Assembly: GCA_964572965.1 (NCBI GenBank)
Contig: CAZNHL010000010.1
Span: 1-64,000, forward strand
Reading direction: 5' to 3'
Length of the DNA stretch: 64,000 nucleotides
Source of the DNA: CAZNHL01 sp964572965
Lineage (GTDB): Bacteria; Bacteroidota; Bacteroidia; Cytophagales; UBA9547
Shown: piece by piece, positions 25,451 to 34,689 of the stretch
Numbering within the stretch: the first letter of the stretch is position 1
Layout: every line of letters begins with the position of its first letter
Made by a program: the position numbers and the translations under genes
The notes under the pieces: model-generated
What the model saw: only the letters and a program-made list of their open reading frames with translations
The model's database searches: none
What the model was told of the DNA's origin: nothing

Positions 25451-25622
25451 TTTGGCTAAAATATCTGTTGATACATATAAAAAACGAATATAGTATAAAG
25501 CATTCACGTATATTTGTTCAAGCTAAAAGGAAAAAGTTTTATAGATATTTCCTGCTAGGTATAAATAGGTTGGTTGAGGTTATTTTATGCCATCTGCGCT
25601 TGCGGATGGCATACTTGTTTTA
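25451..25622 (+). ncRNA. Tandem small-RNA unit 4 (predicted)
   Basis: Box TATATTTG (25509-25516), AAGCTAAAAGG, core, ATAAATAGGTTGGTTGAGG, hairpin 25587-25612, T-rich tail. It ends 28 bp from the convergent end of the nucleotidyltransferase gene. The peptide reading found in units 1 and 3 is interrupted here by a stop just upstream of VYLFKLK, which favours an RNA function for the family. Confidence 0.6.
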
Positions 25623-25649
25623 GGGAGATTATCTCGGCAACTTATAAGA

Positions 25650-26525
25650 CTAGTCTTTCAGGCTCTCAATTTTCTCTTCGCAGATCAGGATAGTTAAGTC
25701 AATGAGCTTTTGCGTTTCAGCGGCCCAATAGTTGAGTTGTTCTTTAGTTACCGGAAATTCCTTTTCGCTGCGGTAGCGCCCACCGATATAGGCAAAGTTG
25801 AGGTATTCAAATGATTCTTTTTCTGCTTCGTTTGTACAAGGGAAAACGTCATTAACGCGTCTGTCAAATGTTTGCAGTCTTTCTCTTAATATCAATAAAT
25901 CATGCTCATGCGGATTATAGTGAGTAAATACCATTTCAATGGTGGTATAACACATCTCTACCGTCTGCTGTAAATTAAAAGAACCTAGCATCAGATAGCG
26001 CGGATGAGTTGCATAGGTTATGCCTAAGCGATATTGCTCGAAAACGCTTTTGGCCATTCCCATCCACTCTGCATAATCCTCTTCTGCCAATTTAAGGCGC
26101 AATTCAGGTGTCAGTGGTTTAGGTTCGGCGAGGGTATGTTTGCCGGAAGTATATAACACTATCCCTTCTTTTTTAATATCAGAAAAGAAGAACTGTCTTT
26201 GTTCAAGATTTGAATTAACTGTAAGGATAGTTTCGAAGATTGCCTGTACATGCGTGTCAATGTCGCGGAAGGCTCCGCTAAGCAGCATTTGTACTTGCTG
26301 TTTATTATGATAATCGGAAGCAATAACAAGCAGATCGAAATCGCTTCGTTTACCTTTTTCCTTCCCCCGCTGAAGTTTGAAATTACCACGTGCATAAGAG
26401 CCATAAAGGATAACCATTTCAGCAAGTCCGGTATCAATAATGCGTTGTGTAGCAATTTCCAGTTCCTTTACTTTTTCAGCAGGAATATGTTTGGGTAGTA
26501 TGTTGTTGAGCTGTATCACCTCCAT
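25650..26525 (-). CDS. Nucleotidyltransferase-HEPN fusion protein
   Basis: 291 codons. N-terminal MNT-type domain: VILYGSYARGNFK (glycine-serine nucleotidyl loop) followed by KRSDFDLLVIA with the paired catalytic aspartates. Residues ~145-285 form an all-helical HEPN-like domain (EEDYAEWMGMAKSVFEQY, FNLQQTVEMCYTTIEMV, YLNFAYIGGRYRSE). In two-gene systems MNT and HEPN proteins are antitoxin and RNase toxin; the fused form is common in Bacteroidota and its role is less clear. A canonical RX4-6H RNase motif is not obvious to me, so toxicity is doubtful. It is monocistronic and convergent with the small-RNA array. Confidence 0.8.
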   Translation of the reverse strand: MEVIQLNNILPKHIPAEKVKELEIATQRIIDTGLAEMVILYGSYARGNFKLQRGKEKGKRSDFDLLVIASDYHNKQQVQMLLSGAFRDIDTHVQAIFETILTVNSNLEQRQFFFSDIKKEGIVLYTSGKHTLAEPKPLTPELRLKLAEEDYAEWMGMAKSVFEQYRLGITYATHPRYLMLGSFNLQQTVEMCYTTIEMVFTHYNPHEHDLLILRERLQTFDRRVNDVFPCTNEAEKESFEYLNFAYIGGRYRSEKEFPVTKEQLNYWAAETQKLIDLTILICEEKIESLKD

Positions 26526-26665
26526 AAAAATAAGACATTTATGGTTTAGATGTTACTTGTTATGATAAACTTTAATGTTGACTCTGGCGGAATTGAAATA
26601 TAATGCCTTTAACTTTTGTGGTTTGAAGTATGTACTATACTCTCTTAAATTTCACGATACCTGTT

Positions 26666-28168
26666 TCAGGTAATTGCATCTACCCATTTTTGCAATTTGA
26701 AATCCTCCTGCTCTGAAATTTTACTTTTTAACCGCTGCTTCGCCTTTTTTACACTTCCTTCTGAAATTCCCATCATGGCAGCAATTTCACTTTGACTTAG
26801 TTTGAGCTTCATGATTGCTACAAGGCGTATGTCACCGGTTGTCATTGTAGGATATTGGTTGAGCAGCTTTTCAAAGAATCCTTCATGGACAGCTTCAAAT
26901 TTTCTTTTGAAATGTTTCCAGTCGTCATTAGTCAATATGCTGGCGTCTGTTAGTTCTTCGAGTGATTTCAGTTTAATAGACTCTTTGATTTTTTGTTTAT
27001 CAAAGGTGTCGTCCAGTTTTTTGCGTAGTTCCTCTATAAGCTCACTTCGCTCAATAAGTGTTTTAGTGAAATTGAGCAGTTCATTTTTCTTTGCGCTTAA
27101 TTCTATTTTCAGATTATCCTTTTCTATTTGAGCAGTCTTGATAGCTGCTTCAAGCAGTTCTTCTTTTACCTGAGAAAGTTGCTGGTCTTTTTTGTACTTA
27201 ATCCTGTAGTTGTAATACACAAGTGAAAGTATAATCAGGGCCGTCACAAGCCCACCGGTAATCAGGTACAGTCTTAAATTGGCAATTTGCTGTTCGGCTT
27301 CCAGCGCTTTGAACTCCATTGCTTTTCTGTAGCGGATGTTCTGTATCTCCAGTTTGCTGATCTCGTTTAGCTTATTCTCAATTTTTAGCTTCAGGTGCAC
27401 ATCATAGAAGCTGCCAAACGTTTTATAAGCTTCTTCGTAACGGCCAAGGTCTGCCAGCGTTTTTGAAATATCCTTCAGGTTAGATCTTTCCTCTTCTTTT
27501 CTGTGTAAAAGGCGGGCGTAAATAAGGGATTGCTGATAATAAGTAAGCGATTTGTGTGCCTTCCCCCAGCGGCGGTAAACGTCTCCATAGTTGTTTAAAA
27601 CTCTGGTAATACCTAAACTGTCTTTATTCTGGCTATAAAGCAATAATGCTTTGCTGAGAAAGAAAGTAGCAGAATCATATTGTTGTCTGTTTTCATAAGT
27701 ACTGGCCATGTTGTCATATATCATAGCGCACTCTTTCACTTTCCCCTTTTTAGTGAAATATGATAATGCCTGCTGATAACCAAGCATGGCTTCTTCTGTT
27801 TGCCCCATATCCTCAATAATGTCTCCCAGATAAGAAAGACACAAAGCTTCACCTTCTTCATTCCGGTTTTTTTTGAACAAGGCCAGTGCTTTTTTCAGAT
27901 AAGAAATAGTGCTCTCATCATAATCAAAATATTCATAGCATATGGCCAGATACATCCAGGCATAGGCGAGTTCGTCAGTCTGAATGTGTTTTGATTCATA
28001 CGTGTCGGCAACGCGGAGTAGAATATTGAAAGCTGTAAGGTATTCTTCCTGCTCAATATGTTTTTTACCGGCTTCAACGGAATAAACAATGCCGGACTCT
28101 GCTATGGTTTTGTGGATGTAACAGCAGAAAAGAAGACCAATCAGAAGGGAATTTCGGAACCATTTCAT
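26666..28168 (-). CDS. TPR sensor protein with transmembrane helix, coiled coil and C-terminal HTH
   Basis: 500 codons. Signal sequence (SLLIGLLFCCYIHKTIA), five to six TPR units (about residues 30-260; e.g. ALCLSYLGDIIEDMGQTEEAM, here shown as SYLGDIIEDMGQTEEA). Then one transmembrane helix (about 293-315, LITGGLVTALIILSLVYY), a long coiled coil (315-395), and a LuxR/sigma-4-like helix-turn-helix (LKLSQSEIAAMMGISEGSV, then KKAKQRLKSKI). This layout is common in Bacteroidota: a periplasmic TPR sensor coupled directly to a cytoplasmic DNA-binding domain. It is divergent from the TonB-receptor gene (245 bp between starts), so it could regulate that cluster; this is inference. Confidence 0.85.
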   Translation of the reverse strand: MKWFRNSLLIGLLFCCYIHKTIAESGIVYSVEAGKKHIEQEEYLTAFNILLRVADTYESKHIQTDELAYAWMYLAICYEYFDYDESTISYLKKALALFKKNRNEEGEALCLSYLGDIIEDMGQTEEAMLGYQQALSYFTKKGKVKECAMIYDNMASTYENRQQYDSATFFLSKALLLYSQNKDSLGITRVLNNYGDVYRRWGKAHKSLTYYQQSLIYARLLHRKEEERSNLKDISKTLADLGRYEEAYKTFGSFYDVHLKLKIENKLNEISKLEIQNIRYRKAMEFKALEAEQQIANLRLYLITGGLVTALIILSLVYYNYRIKYKKDQQLSQVKEELLEAAIKTAQIEKDNLKIELSAKKNELLNFTKTLIERSELIEELRKKLDDTFDKQKIKESIKLKSLEELTDASILTNDDWKHFKRKFEAVHEGFFEKLLNQYPTMTTGDIRLVAIMKLKLSQSEIAAMMGISEGSVKKAKQRLKSKISEQEDFKLQKWVDAIT

Positions 28169-28413
28169 TCTACTGCGAAGCTACAGCTTCATAAGATTAT
28201 AATTGGAAATTCTATGTTATTAAAATATTACTTATTTGATATTGTATTGTTAAATTTTTGTTTTTCAATATATTGATAATCAGTTATTTGTGTTTTTGTA
28301 TACCCTCTTGTCTACCTGTGTTTTTTAGGATTTATTGCAGTAAGATTTCAGCTTTGTACTTAAGAAATGAAGCCGCTTGAAAAGAGTAAGGCTGGCTCAT
28401 CAATCTTCTGTTT

Positions 28414-31179
28414 ATGAGATTATTTAGCTTGAAGTTATTATTAAATGTGACTGTGTTTTTTCTGTTAACCGGACAGACATATGCGGCTACTATAAAAGGG
28501 AAAGTGACAGATGCCGGCAGCAAAGAAATGCTGGTTGGAGTTGTGGTGGTGGTTAAGGAAATGTCCAAAGGTTTTGCATCAGACCTTGAAGGAGGCTATG
28601 TCATTAAACACCTTCCAATAGGTACTTATACTTTAGTGGTGCGCTATTCCGGATATATAATGCAGGAAAAGCATGCTGTAATAGTGAATGACAACGATGT
28701 GTTGACGCTTGATTTTGCTGTTGAGCCGGATGTACACATAATGGAAGAAGCTGTAATTATTGCAGAAGTAGATAAAGAATCGGATGATTTTTCAAGAAAC
28801 AGAGAATACCGGGCAGACAATGTGATCAATGTCGTGTCTGCAAAAACAATGGAGTTGTCTCCTGATATTACAGTTGCCAATGTAGTACAAAGGGTTTCCG
28901 GAATTTCTATAGAGCGCAACAGTAATGGAGACGGCCAGTATGCGATTCTTCGCGGAATGGACAAAAGATACAATTATACTTTGGTAAACGGGGTAAAAAT
29001 CCCGAGTCCCGACAATAAGTACCGCTACGTCCCTCTGGATATTTTTCCCTCTGAAATGCTTGAAAGGCTTGAGGTGACAAAATCACTTACTCCTTCAATG
29101 GAAGGTGATGCGGTAGGGGGTGTCGTGAACCTTGTAATGAAAACAGCTCCGGGTAAACGTTATGTGAGTGCAAACCTGGCTAGTGGTTTCAGCGAGCTTT
29201 TTACACAACAGGATTATCAGGCTTATAAATACAAAGGAATTGATTACCAGTCGCCATACGAGCATAATGGCAAAAGTTATAATGCAACGCCGGCCAATTT
29301 TTCTAATGACAGAATAACTTATACCAATGGTTTTCCTGCTCCTAATTTGTTTGGTGGAGTAGCGCTTGGCAATAGGTTCTTTAAAGACCGTTTAGGCATA
29401 ATGATAGCCGGTTCGTACCAAAATACTTATCGCGGAAGCAAAAGCTTGTTCTTTAACTCTGAAAATGCCGGGACAGAACAGTATGCTTATCTGACAACAA
29501 TGAATAAGCGCAACTATTCTGAACAGCAAAATCGCTATGGATTACATACAATGCTGGATTACAAAATAGGAGCACGCCATAAAATCCAATTGTATAGCTC
29601 TTTTATCAACCTGGCCAATATTCAGACACGTGACGTGCGCAGTACCAATTTGTCCAATGGCTTTGAACCTGAGAATGGCAATGCTTCTTTGTCTTTTTCA
29701 ACCCGTTCACGGCTTACCCGTCAGCGAATTGCCAATATGACCCTGCAGGGGGAACATAAATTGACTGAAAGGTTAAAAGCCCAATGGTCCGCCGTGTATT
29801 CTTCAGCAACAAGTGAAATTCCCGACAACACAACAATTAGTTCTACGGGAAAAGAAATTGCCTTTCAGGACAAAAAAGAATTTGTGTCCGGTATGACCAG
29901 AAGATGGGAACATAACTCTGATAAGGATTTAGCCGCTTATCTGAACCTGGTTTATAATAACAAATTGGCCGGTTTGCCTTATGAGATAAGTACAGGAGGT
30001 TTGTACAGAAGCAAAACCAGAGATAATTTTTATAACAACTACTCATTTAGCCCTGTAACTGATTTTACCTATGTCAATAATGAAATAGATTACAACCATG
30101 TTAGTTGGAGAATAACTTCACCAAAAGGAGATTATACCAATCCACTTAATTATAAAGCCACAGAACTGACAACCGCAGGGTATGTTCAGTTAAAGCTTGA
30201 TGTAAAAAGGCTACAGATAATAGGAGGTTTAAGGGTTGAAGCGACCAATCAGGGATATGCCCTGGAGTACGCCTTGGGGGCTGACAGGCCTGAAGGTAAC
30301 CAGATATATACAGACCTGTTGCCAAGTGTGAATTTAAAATACCTTTTAACTGAGAAACATACTGTACGGGCAGCTTATTTCCGGTCGCTTAACCGTCCCG
30401 GCTTTTATGAAATTGTCCCTTTCAGAGTTGTAAATGAAGAATATACAGAAAAAGGAAATCCGGACTTGCAGAGGGCAGTTGCAGATAACGTAGACGTGCG
30501 TTACGAATTCAGGCCGCGTCCTTCGGAACAATTAATGGCCGGTGTTTTTTATAAGAAAATCCAAAATCCGATTGAGTTTACGCTACAGCCTGATGGTGTG
30601 AGGGGGCAGGATATTTTTTACATGCCGGGCAATTTCGGTAATGCTACAAACTTCGGGATAGAGCTGGATGCAATCAAGTATTTCAAAAGTTTTGGGATAA
30701 AGGCAAACTATACCTATACCAATTCATCTATTACAACTCCGAAACTGCAACGTGTTATTAACCCTAACAATGGTAACATTGAACCGCGGACAATTAACCA
30801 AACGCGCCCTTTGTATGGGCAGTCGGCCAACATTGGTAACCTGTCTTTGCTTTATAATAATCAGCGCAATGGCATTAGCGGGCAGGTAGCGGTTTCTTAT
30901 ACCGGCGAAAGGATCAACACCGTGTCTTCTTATTATGAAAATGATTTGTGGCAGGCAGCCTTTGTACAAATGGATGCTTCACTGGAAAAGACTTTCAAAA
31001 AACGACTGACAATCTTTATCAAAGCCAATAATTTATTGAACACACCTATGACTGTCTATATAAAAGGGACAAATGTCAAAAATGATAATGTGCCCGATCA
31101 GTCACTGGAAGGAAAAACACTGATACGGAAAGATTATTACCAGCGCTCCTATATGCTGGGTATCCGCTTTAAACTTTAA
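28414..31179 (+). CDS. TonB-dependent outer-membrane receptor
   Basis: 921 codons. Signal peptide (LLLNVTVFFLLTGQTYA), carboxypeptidase-like regulatory domain (ATIKGKVTDAGSKEMLVGVVV, ~25-110, shown as KGKVTDAGSKEMLVG), and plug domain (ADNVINVVSAKTMELSPD, VVQRVSGISIERN, AILRGMDKRYNYTLVNG, ~130-250). A 22-strand barrel extends to the terminal YMLGIRFKL. It imports an unknown ligand using TonB energy. The next gene begins 33 bp downstream, followed by a phosphatase-like gene; together they suggest uptake linked to breakdown of a phosphorylated compound or phosphate scavenging. No SusD partner is present, so a glycan-type Sus system is unlikely. Confidence 0.92.
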   Translation: MRLFSLKLLLNVTVFFLLTGQTYAATIKGKVTDAGSKEMLVGVVVVVKEMSKGFASDLEGGYVIKHLPIGTYTLVVRYSGYIMQEKHAVIVNDNDVLTLDFAVEPDVHIMEEAVIIAEVDKESDDFSRNREYRADNVINVVSAKTMELSPDITVANVVQRVSGISIERNSNGDGQYAILRGMDKRYNYTLVNGVKIPSPDNKYRYVPLDIFPSEMLERLEVTKSLTPSMEGDAVGGVVNLVMKTAPGKRYVSANLASGFSELFTQQDYQAYKYKGIDYQSPYEHNGKSYNATPANFSNDRITYTNGFPAPNLFGGVALGNRFFKDRLGIMIAGSYQNTYRGSKSLFFNSENAGTEQYAYLTTMNKRNYSEQQNRYGLHTMLDYKIGARHKIQLYSSFINLANIQTRDVRSTNLSNGFEPENGNASLSFSTRSRLTRQRIANMTLQGEHKLTERLKAQWSAVYSSATSEIPDNTTISSTGKEIAFQDKKEFVSGMTRRWEHNSDKDLAAYLNLVYNNKLAGLPYEISTGGLYRSKTRDNFYNNYSFSPVTDFTYVNNEIDYNHVSWRITSPKGDYTNPLNYKATELTTAGYVQLKLDVKRLQIIGGLRVEATNQGYALEYALGADRPEGNQIYTDLLPSVNLKYLLTEKHTVRAAYFRSLNRPGFYEIVPFRVVNEEYTEKGNPDLQRAVADNVDVRYEFRPRPSEQLMAGVFYKKIQNPIEFTLQPDGVRGQDIFYMPGNFGNATNFGIELDAIKYFKSFGIKANYTYTNSSITTPKLQRVINPNNGNIEPRTINQTRPLYGQSANIGNLSLLYNNQRNGISGQVAVSYTGERINTVSSYYENDLWQAAFVQMDASLEKTFKKRLTIFIKANNLLNTPMTVYIKGTNVKNDNVPDQSLEGKTLIRKDYYQRSYMLGIRFKL

Positions 31180-31212
31180 ACCAAAAAATACATCATTTAA
31201 AACACCCGAACC

Positions 31213-32475
31213 ATGAAAAAAGAACTATTATTAATCGCTGCTTCTGTGCTGGCAGCAGCAGTTATGTTTAGCTGTAAGAAAAAAGAAGATGATCCGACTC
31301 CGGGACAGTCAAGTGAAAAGAGATTTGTGTCAGGAAATGTGTCTGGTACCTGGACTAAAGGAGATACTTATATCGTAACCGATAACCTTTTTATCGGAGA
31401 AGGTAAGTCGCTTACTATTGAAGAAGGAGTAACTGTTTTGATGGCAGATACTTCGGTAAAACCTGAAATTATTGTAAAAGGTAACTTGTACGTTTTAGGT
31501 ACAGATGCAAACCCGGTTAAGATCACTGTTCCTGATTCTCTAAAGCCTTCAAGTAAATTTGGTCAGGCATGGGGCGGTATTATTGCTGGGCCTACAAGCG
31601 CTGAAATTGTTTTAAAAAATGCCATCATTGAATTAGGTGGTGCTACTACTACTGAATCTTCTGCTTCTGTTGTGGCAGGTTTGTTCAAAGGCGTTGCCGG
31701 CGAAGGTGTGCCTGTGGTTTATTTTGCAAACGTTAACGGAAAGCTTGTTGTCCAGAATAGCATCATCCGTAATTTTGCAGAAGATGGCTTGTACATTGAC
31801 GGTGGTCAGGTGTTGGTTTCAAACAACCAATTCTACACTACAGGTATTAACGGTGGCGATGCAATTAACCTGAAGTCAGGCGTATTGGCAGATGTAGCGT
31901 TCAACTTAATTTATAGCCCCAATACAAACGGTTTGAAATTGTCAAATGGAGGTGACCGTATCCCTCAGGCTCACATTATCGCTTACAACAATACCATTGT
32001 TAATGCTGGTTGGAGAAGACCAACTACAAAAGGCGGTTCTGTCTGGATGGAAAAATCAGTAAGAGTTGATCTTGTAAATAACCTGTTGGTGAATGACCGT
32101 TATGGTATCAAGAGAGATGTGAAGAATCCTGAAGATAACCGTTCAACTTTCTTTACAACACATTATTATGGTAACGCTCAGACTGGTGTTGATCAATTCC
32201 AGAAGTCTGCAGAGATTATCGGAGGTACTAACGATATTATTGGAACAAAGGCAGGAGATAACGATCCGAAATTGGTAAATTATCCGTTAAGCACTGCTAA
32301 TGACAACGCTGTTTTCGACGGATCATGGGATTTTCATTTGCAGGCAGGAGCACCTGGCCTGGGTAAAGGTAAAACAGATATTACAAGACACTTTTCTGCT
32401 GGTTTAACAGTAGGTGGTGTAATTTATACATCTCCGGCTCCGGCAACTTATATCGGAGCTTACGGAACAAAGTAA
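31213..32475 (+). CDS. Lipoprotein with right-handed beta-helix repeats
   Basis: 420 codons. Signal peptide with lipobox AAAVMFSCKKKEDD (lipidated Cys at ~21), acidic linker, then a parallel beta-helix pattern with stacked Asn and Val/Ile (VKGNLYVLGTDANPVKI, VVQNSIIRNFAEDGLYIDGG, here as QNSIIRNFAEDGLY, and NTIVNAGW). No catalytic residues of pectate lyases are apparent. It lies 33 bp after the TonB receptor, so it is probably a surface partner lipoprotein of that receptor. Binding partner unknown. Confidence 0.85.
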   Translation: MKKELLLIAASVLAAAVMFSCKKKEDDPTPGQSSEKRFVSGNVSGTWTKGDTYIVTDNLFIGEGKSLTIEEGVTVLMADTSVKPEIIVKGNLYVLGTDANPVKITVPDSLKPSSKFGQAWGGIIAGPTSAEIVLKNAIIELGGATTTESSASVVAGLFKGVAGEGVPVVYFANVNGKLVVQNSIIRNFAEDGLYIDGGQVLVSNNQFYTTGINGGDAINLKSGVLADVAFNLIYSPNTNGLKLSNGGDRIPQAHIIAYNNTIVNAGWRRPTTKGGSVWMEKSVRVDLVNNLLVNDRYGIKRDVKNPEDNRSTFFTTHYYGNAQTGVDQFQKSAEIIGGTNDIIGTKAGDNDPKLVNYPLSTANDNAVFDGSWDFHLQAGAPGLGKGKTDITRHFSAGLTVGGVIYTSPAPATYIGAYGTK

Positions 32476-32573
32476 GGTAATGATGTAATAATTTCTTCCG
32501 GAGGTTTTTGTAGGTTTCCTTCGGAAGACTTTATTGCAAAAGGATAAATGGTTGAATTTGTAAAAGTGCAAAT

Positions 32574-33557
32574 ATGATTTTGAGAAAGAAGGTTTTAGTG
32601 GTTTTATTAGCTCTTTGCGCCGGTTTCTTTATGGCCAACGGGCAAGCAGCAAAAAAGGCTTCGGCACCTCTGAAAAAATTTGAGAAAAGCATGATTCCTA
32701 AAGATGCTTTTGTGTTTTTTGTGATTGGAGACTGGGGAAGAAATGGAGAAATAGATCAGAGTTCTGTAGCAGCATCTATGAAAAAATGTGCTGAAATGGC
32801 AGACCCGGAGTTCTTCATCAGTACAGGTGATAACTTTTATACTTATGGTGTAGCCAGTGTGGATGATCCTCAATGGATGAGTTCTTTCGAAAATGTATAT
32901 AAAGGCAATGCTTTTCAGATTGACTGGTATGCTATTTTAGGCAATCACGATTACAGAGGAAGCGCACAGGCACAAATCGATTACACTAAAAAAAGCCGCC
33001 GCTGGATCATGCCTGCGGCTTATTTTACGAAAGTACATCGTACAGATAATGACCAGAAGGTACGTTTCATTTTTATGGACACAAACCCTTTTGTGAAAAA
33101 GTACTACAAAGAAATTGAAGACTATCCGGAGCTTGCTCGTCAGGATACTACAAAGCAATGGAAATGGGTTGATAGTGTTTTTGCCGCTTCTGCTACTAAT
33201 AAAGAAGAGTGGAAGATTGTAGTTGGTCACCACCCTGTTTATTCTTCAAGTAAAAAGCATGGCGACACAAAAGAGCTTCACAGCACATTAAAACCTCGTT
33301 TAGAAAGTAATAAAGTACAGGCTTATATCTGTGGTCACGACCATGATTTGCAGCATCAGAAACCCAAAGGCAGTTATGTAGATTATTTCCTTTCAGGCGC
33401 AGGTGCAGAAGTGAGGCCCACAGCTTCTTATGAACATACATTATTTGCTGAAAGCATTCCCGGTTTTGCAATTGTAAGCATCAGCGGTGACGTGCTGACA
33501 TTGTATTATGTAGATAACCACGGAAACGTAGTCTATACCTATTCAAGAACCCGGTAG
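32574..33557 (+). CDS. Secreted purple-acid-phosphatase-like metallophosphoesterase
   Basis: 327 codons. Signal peptide (LVVLLALCAGFFMANGQ). All calcineurin-type motifs are visible: GDWG (D53), STGDNFY (D86), LGNHDYRG (N124, H125), VVGHHPVYS, and CGHDHDLQH. Length and motif spacing fit tartrate-resistant acid phosphatases (TRAP/ACP5-like). It would hydrolyse phosphate esters in the periplasm or outside. Same strand as the receptor and beta-helix lipoprotein (98-bp gap), so the three may form an organophosphate use cluster; no Pho box was recognised. Ends at a clear terminator. Confidence 0.9.
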   Translation: MILRKKVLVVLLALCAGFFMANGQAAKKASAPLKKFEKSMIPKDAFVFFVIGDWGRNGEIDQSSVAASMKKCAEMADPEFFISTGDNFYTYGVASVDDPQWMSSFENVYKGNAFQIDWYAILGNHDYRGSAQAQIDYTKKSRRWIMPAAYFTKVHRTDNDQKVRFIFMDTNPFVKKYYKEIEDYPELARQDTTKQWKWVDSVFAASATNKEEWKIVVGHHPVYSSSKKHGDTKELHSTLKPRLESNKVQAYICGHDHDLQHQKPKGSYVDYFLSGAGAEVRPTASYEHTLFAESIPGFAIVSISGDVLTLYYVDNHGNVVYTYSRTR

Positions 33558-33558
33558 G

Positions 33559-33604
33559 GGCGTATCGCATACGCCCTATTACATGCGATCATCGTATGTA
33601 ATAT
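33559..33604. repeat. REP-like short palindromes
   Basis: GGCGTAT-CGC-ATACGCC and TTACAT..ATGTAA hairpins in succession after the phosphatase stop; they resemble repetitive extragenic palindromes. Part of the 336-bp stretch before cas6. Confidence 0.5.
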
Positions 33605-33612
33605 TGTATAAG

Positions 33613-33649
33613 CAAAACCCTTCTCTGATTAGATCAAAGAAGGGTTTTG
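33613..33649 (+). terminator. Intrinsic terminator upstream of the CRISPR locus
   Basis: Perfect 12-bp stem CAAAACCCTTCT with its complement, 13-nt loop, T-rich tail. It isolates cas6 transcription from the phosphatase cluster. Confidence 0.85.
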
Positions 33650-33893
33650 TTTATAAAGGTTCATGAAATGAAGAAGTAGCTCTGGTAATATTTTGGAGGT
33701 CAATTAGATTGTTGTTATTCAGGTAAAAATGTATATTGCCAGCACTATTTTTAAGCATTGGAAAAAATTATTTATGGAAGACTCCCTTTCTCTTATATCT
33801 GTAAAAGAAGCAGATATCCTGTAATAATATTTCGTGTAAAAGATAGATATATTGTGAGCTGTAAAACTCATGATGGGTTATTGCATTGAAATT

Positions 33894-34679
33894 ATGAGGT
33901 TCAGAATACATTTACAAATTCTTAATAAGAATGCCTTTTTGCCGGTAGATTACCAGTATGCCATGTCAGCAGCTATCTACAAGTTGATTAGCCATGGAGA
34001 TGAAGCATATAGCCGGTTTTTACATAACGAAGGTTATTCTTCGGGTGGCTTGAAGCATTTCAAGCTGTTTACATTCAGTGCGCTGTCTTTGCCTAAGTTT
34101 AAGCTCTGGAGAGATAAAGGTGTATTTGAGCTAATAGATAAACAGGTGTCTTTTGTGGTGAGCTTCATGGCCGATCAGGCTGCCGAAGCTTTTGTAAAAG
34201 GCATGTTTGTAAACCAGCAGCTGAGTATCGGAGACCGCTTCAACAGGATTGATGCCGAAGTAAGTACAATAGAAGCCCTGCCACGTCCTGTTTTTTCAGA
34301 AACAATGGAATACCGCTGCCTGAGCCCCTTGACTTTGAGCATTGCCGAGCCGGGAAAAAAGCATGCTACTTACCTGGAAGCTACCGATAGCCGTTTTGGT
34401 CTTCAACTTTTTAATAACCTCATCAGCAAATCACTGGCTTTTGTGGTAGCAGGCGCCGATGCTTATGAAGCACCTTTCGAATCACTAAAATTTGAACTGC
34501 TGGGTGAGAATAAGACCAAATTAATCGCCATTAAAGCCTATACAGATGGACAAACCAGAGTGCGTGGTAACCTGTGCACATTCCGCCTCACAGCACCAGT
34601 ATTCCTGCATGAGCTCGGATATTACGGAGGCTTTGGGGAAGGTAATGCTATGGGGTTTGGATGTGGGGAGGCGAAGTAG
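33894..34679 (+). CDS. cas6: CRISPR RNA endonuclease Cas6
   Basis: About 261 residues from ATG 33894 (MRFRIHLQI, the usual Cas6 opening); the frame is open from 33870 but adds only an uncharacteristic MMGYCIEI. RAMP fold with a ferredoxin-like start, a likely catalytic His in the N-terminal region (KLISHGDEAYSRFLH), and the glycine-rich C-terminal loop GYYGGFGEGNAMGFGCGEAK. It cuts precursor crRNA within each repeat to leave the 8-nt ATTGAAAT handle. It is separated from the rest of the cas genes by 530 bp containing a repeat-like RNA gene and a 74-codon ORF. Its last 42 bp are duplicated at 35129-35170. Confidence 0.93.
   Translation: MRFRIHLQILNKNAFLPVDYQYAMSAAIYKLISHGDEAYSRFLHNEGYSSGGLKHFKLFTFSALSLPKFKLWRDKGVFELIDKQVSFVVSFMADQAAEAFVKGMFVNQQLSIGDRFNRIDAEVSTIEALPRPVFSETMEYRCLSPLTLSIAEPGKKHATYLEATDSRFGLQLFNNLISKSLAFVVAGADAYEAPFESLKFELLGENKTKLIAIKAYTDGQTRVRGNLCTFRLTAPVFLHELGYYGGFGEGNAMGFGCGEAK
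34638..34679 (+). repeat. cas6 3'-end direct repeat, copy 1
   Basis: Last 42 bp of cas6 including the stop. 36 of 42 positions are identical to 35129-35170, with the first 21 bp identical (GAAGGTAATGCTATGGGGTT). Confidence 0.85.
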
Positions 34680-34689
34680 TCGTTGAATA

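Noticed and set aside
24714..25560. Short peptides MNIVKSLAVYLIKLK, MLKSASVYSGK and MVKSTAVYLIKLK as a toxin family
   Set aside because: The frame is broken in unit 4, and the promoter-like box lies inside the frame; conservation of hairpin and core is stronger than that of the peptide.
33844..33854. Second guide-RNA target upstream of cas6
   Set aside because: Only about 11 of 15 readable positions fit and the seed is imperfect; not better than chance in AT-rich DNA.
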